Of a stretch of 5,396 bases of DNA, positions 5,054 to 5,396 are shown in pieces. Below the pieces are notes generated by a model. It saw only the letters and a list, made by a program, of their open reading frames with translations. It was not told the origin of the DNA and made no database searches. Source of the stretch: an uncultured Clostridia bacterium (lineage in GTDB: Bacteria; Bacillota; Clostridia; UMGS1883); contig CANQKL010000119.1 of the NCBI GenBank assembly GCA_947624455.1, forward strand, positions 1 to 5,396, read 5' to 3'. Within the stretch, counting starts at the first letter, position 1. The number at the start of each line of letters is the position of its first letter. Both the position numbers and the translations under genes were made by a program.

Positions 5054-5078
5054 GGGGCTGTAAAAAATGCGCGCAAAC
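5054..5078 (+). repeat. Second short repeat, copy 2
   Basis: Starting three bases after the araC stop codon, GGGGCTGT, a run of six A, TGCG and CGCAAAC repeat the minus-strand sequence at 207-231 with a one-base shift and one substitution. The following bases (5079-5116) are GC-rich with short inverted repeats (CCCGT 5096-5100, ACGGG 5109-5113) and no T tract, so I do not call a terminator for araC there. Confidence 0.5.
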
Positions 5079-5174
5079 CCGCGTCGGCGCGAGCTCCCGT
5101 CCCCGCGCACGGGCGCAAGGCCGGTCTATATTCCAAAAACAGCAAAAGAGCTTCCTCGGGGGAATTTTTCCGCG

Positions 5175-5200
5175 CCCTCCCTAATATGCTAAAGGGAGGG
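5175..5200 (+). promoter_or_regulatory. Hairpin burying the antiporter ribosome binding site
   Basis: CCCTCCCT (5175-5182) pairs perfectly over 8 bp with AGGGAGGG (5193-5200), the Shine-Dalgarno region of the antiporter gene, with a 10-nt loop. If formed in the mRNA it would block ribosome entry, so translation may depend on temperature, a ligand, an antisense strand or coupling to upstream translation. I see no known riboswitch motif in the preceding 120 nt. Confidence 0.5.
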
Positions 5201-5209
5201 GGAATGACT

Positions 5210-5396
5210 ATGGCCGAAGAAATCATACTGTTCTTATTGGGACTGGTAATGGTCACGCTGGGCGGAGACTCCTTTGTGGGCTACGGGGTGAGCCTGGCCA
5301 AAAAACTGCGCCTGCCACGGGCCGCGGTTGGGGCTACGGTGGTGGCTGTCGGCACCAGTCTGCCGGAAATAGTGGTGGCGGTCACAGCCGCCGCCG
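5210..5396 (+). CDS. CaCA-family Na+/Ca2+-type antiporter, N-terminal part
   Basis: The frame is cut by the window end after 62 codons. A first hydrophobic stretch (residues about 4-24) leads into GYGVSLAKKLRLPRAAVGATVVAVGTSLPEIVVAVTAA. The GATVVAVGTSLPE segment is the alpha-1 repeat of the cation/calcium exchanger superfamily, in which the Glu takes part in cation binding during exchange across the membrane. Homologues of the YrbG type run to roughly 300-360 residues with ten or so membrane segments, so most of the gene is missing here. Start choice: ATG 5210 is 10 nt after GGAGG (5195-5199); ATG 5204, two codons upstream and in frame, is only 4 nt away and less likely. The gene follows araC in the same direction at about 158 bp; co-transcription is unproven. 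Confidence 0.85.
   Translation, partial: MAEEIILFLLGLVMVTLGGDSFVGYGVSLAKKLRLPRAAVGATVVAVGTSLPEIVVAVTAAA

Noticed and set aside
5117..5174. Terminator after araC
   Set aside because: AAAAGAGCTTCC and GGGGAATTTTT look like a decayed stem with a T tract, but only about four contiguous pairs (TTCC/GGAA) form, too weak to call.

Overview
The window looks like chromosomal DNA from a GC-rich, low-GC-phylum Clostridia member, probably Oscillospiraceae/Ruminococcaceae-like. The basis is strong GGAGG ribosome binding sites, frequent TTG/GTG starts, AT-rich promoter islands between GC-rich genes, and the gene families present (an LCP wall enzyme, a fold-type I Orn/Lys/Arg decarboxylase, a LysM protein of the spore-associated style, an AraC regulator and a CaCA antiporter). 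The taxon is inference; no marker gene fixes it.

Layout. 1-365 is non-coding: a repeat element with a long hairpin, an inverted fragment of a second repeat, then an almost ideal vegetative promoter (TTGACA, 17 bp, TGTTATAAT) driving the LCP protein gene (366-1538, +). 1539-1844 is non-coding and holds a hairpin, GC-rich sequence and a second copy of the first repeat element. A small acidic protein gene (1845-2012, -) follows, with its own promoter (2115-2143, -) and a roughly 95-nt leader that can encode a 20-residue Arg-rich peptide. The PLP decarboxylase (2187-3539, +) and the LysM protein (3523-4161, -) converge and overlap by 17 bp. The LysM gene diverges from an AraC-family regulator gene (4221-5051, +) across 59 bp that carry a 21-bp near-palindrome lying over the araC -10 box and the lysM ribosome binding site. 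After araC come one copy of the second repeat and a hairpin that buries the ribosome binding site of a CaCA-type cation antiporter gene, cut off by the window end (5210-5396, +).

The genes do not form one operon; most are singly transcribed units. The LCP protein works at the envelope, the LysM protein probably on peptidoglycan or the spore coat, the decarboxylase in amino-acid/polyamine metabolism, and the antiporter in cation export. I see no clear defence, mobile or biosynthetic system. The most unusual content is non-coding: a dispersed element whose flanks and loop motif are conserved while its stem sequence differs between copies yet stays self-complementary, a second short repeat in opposite orientations at the two ends of the window, and two genes whose Shine-Dalgarno sequences lie in hairpins.
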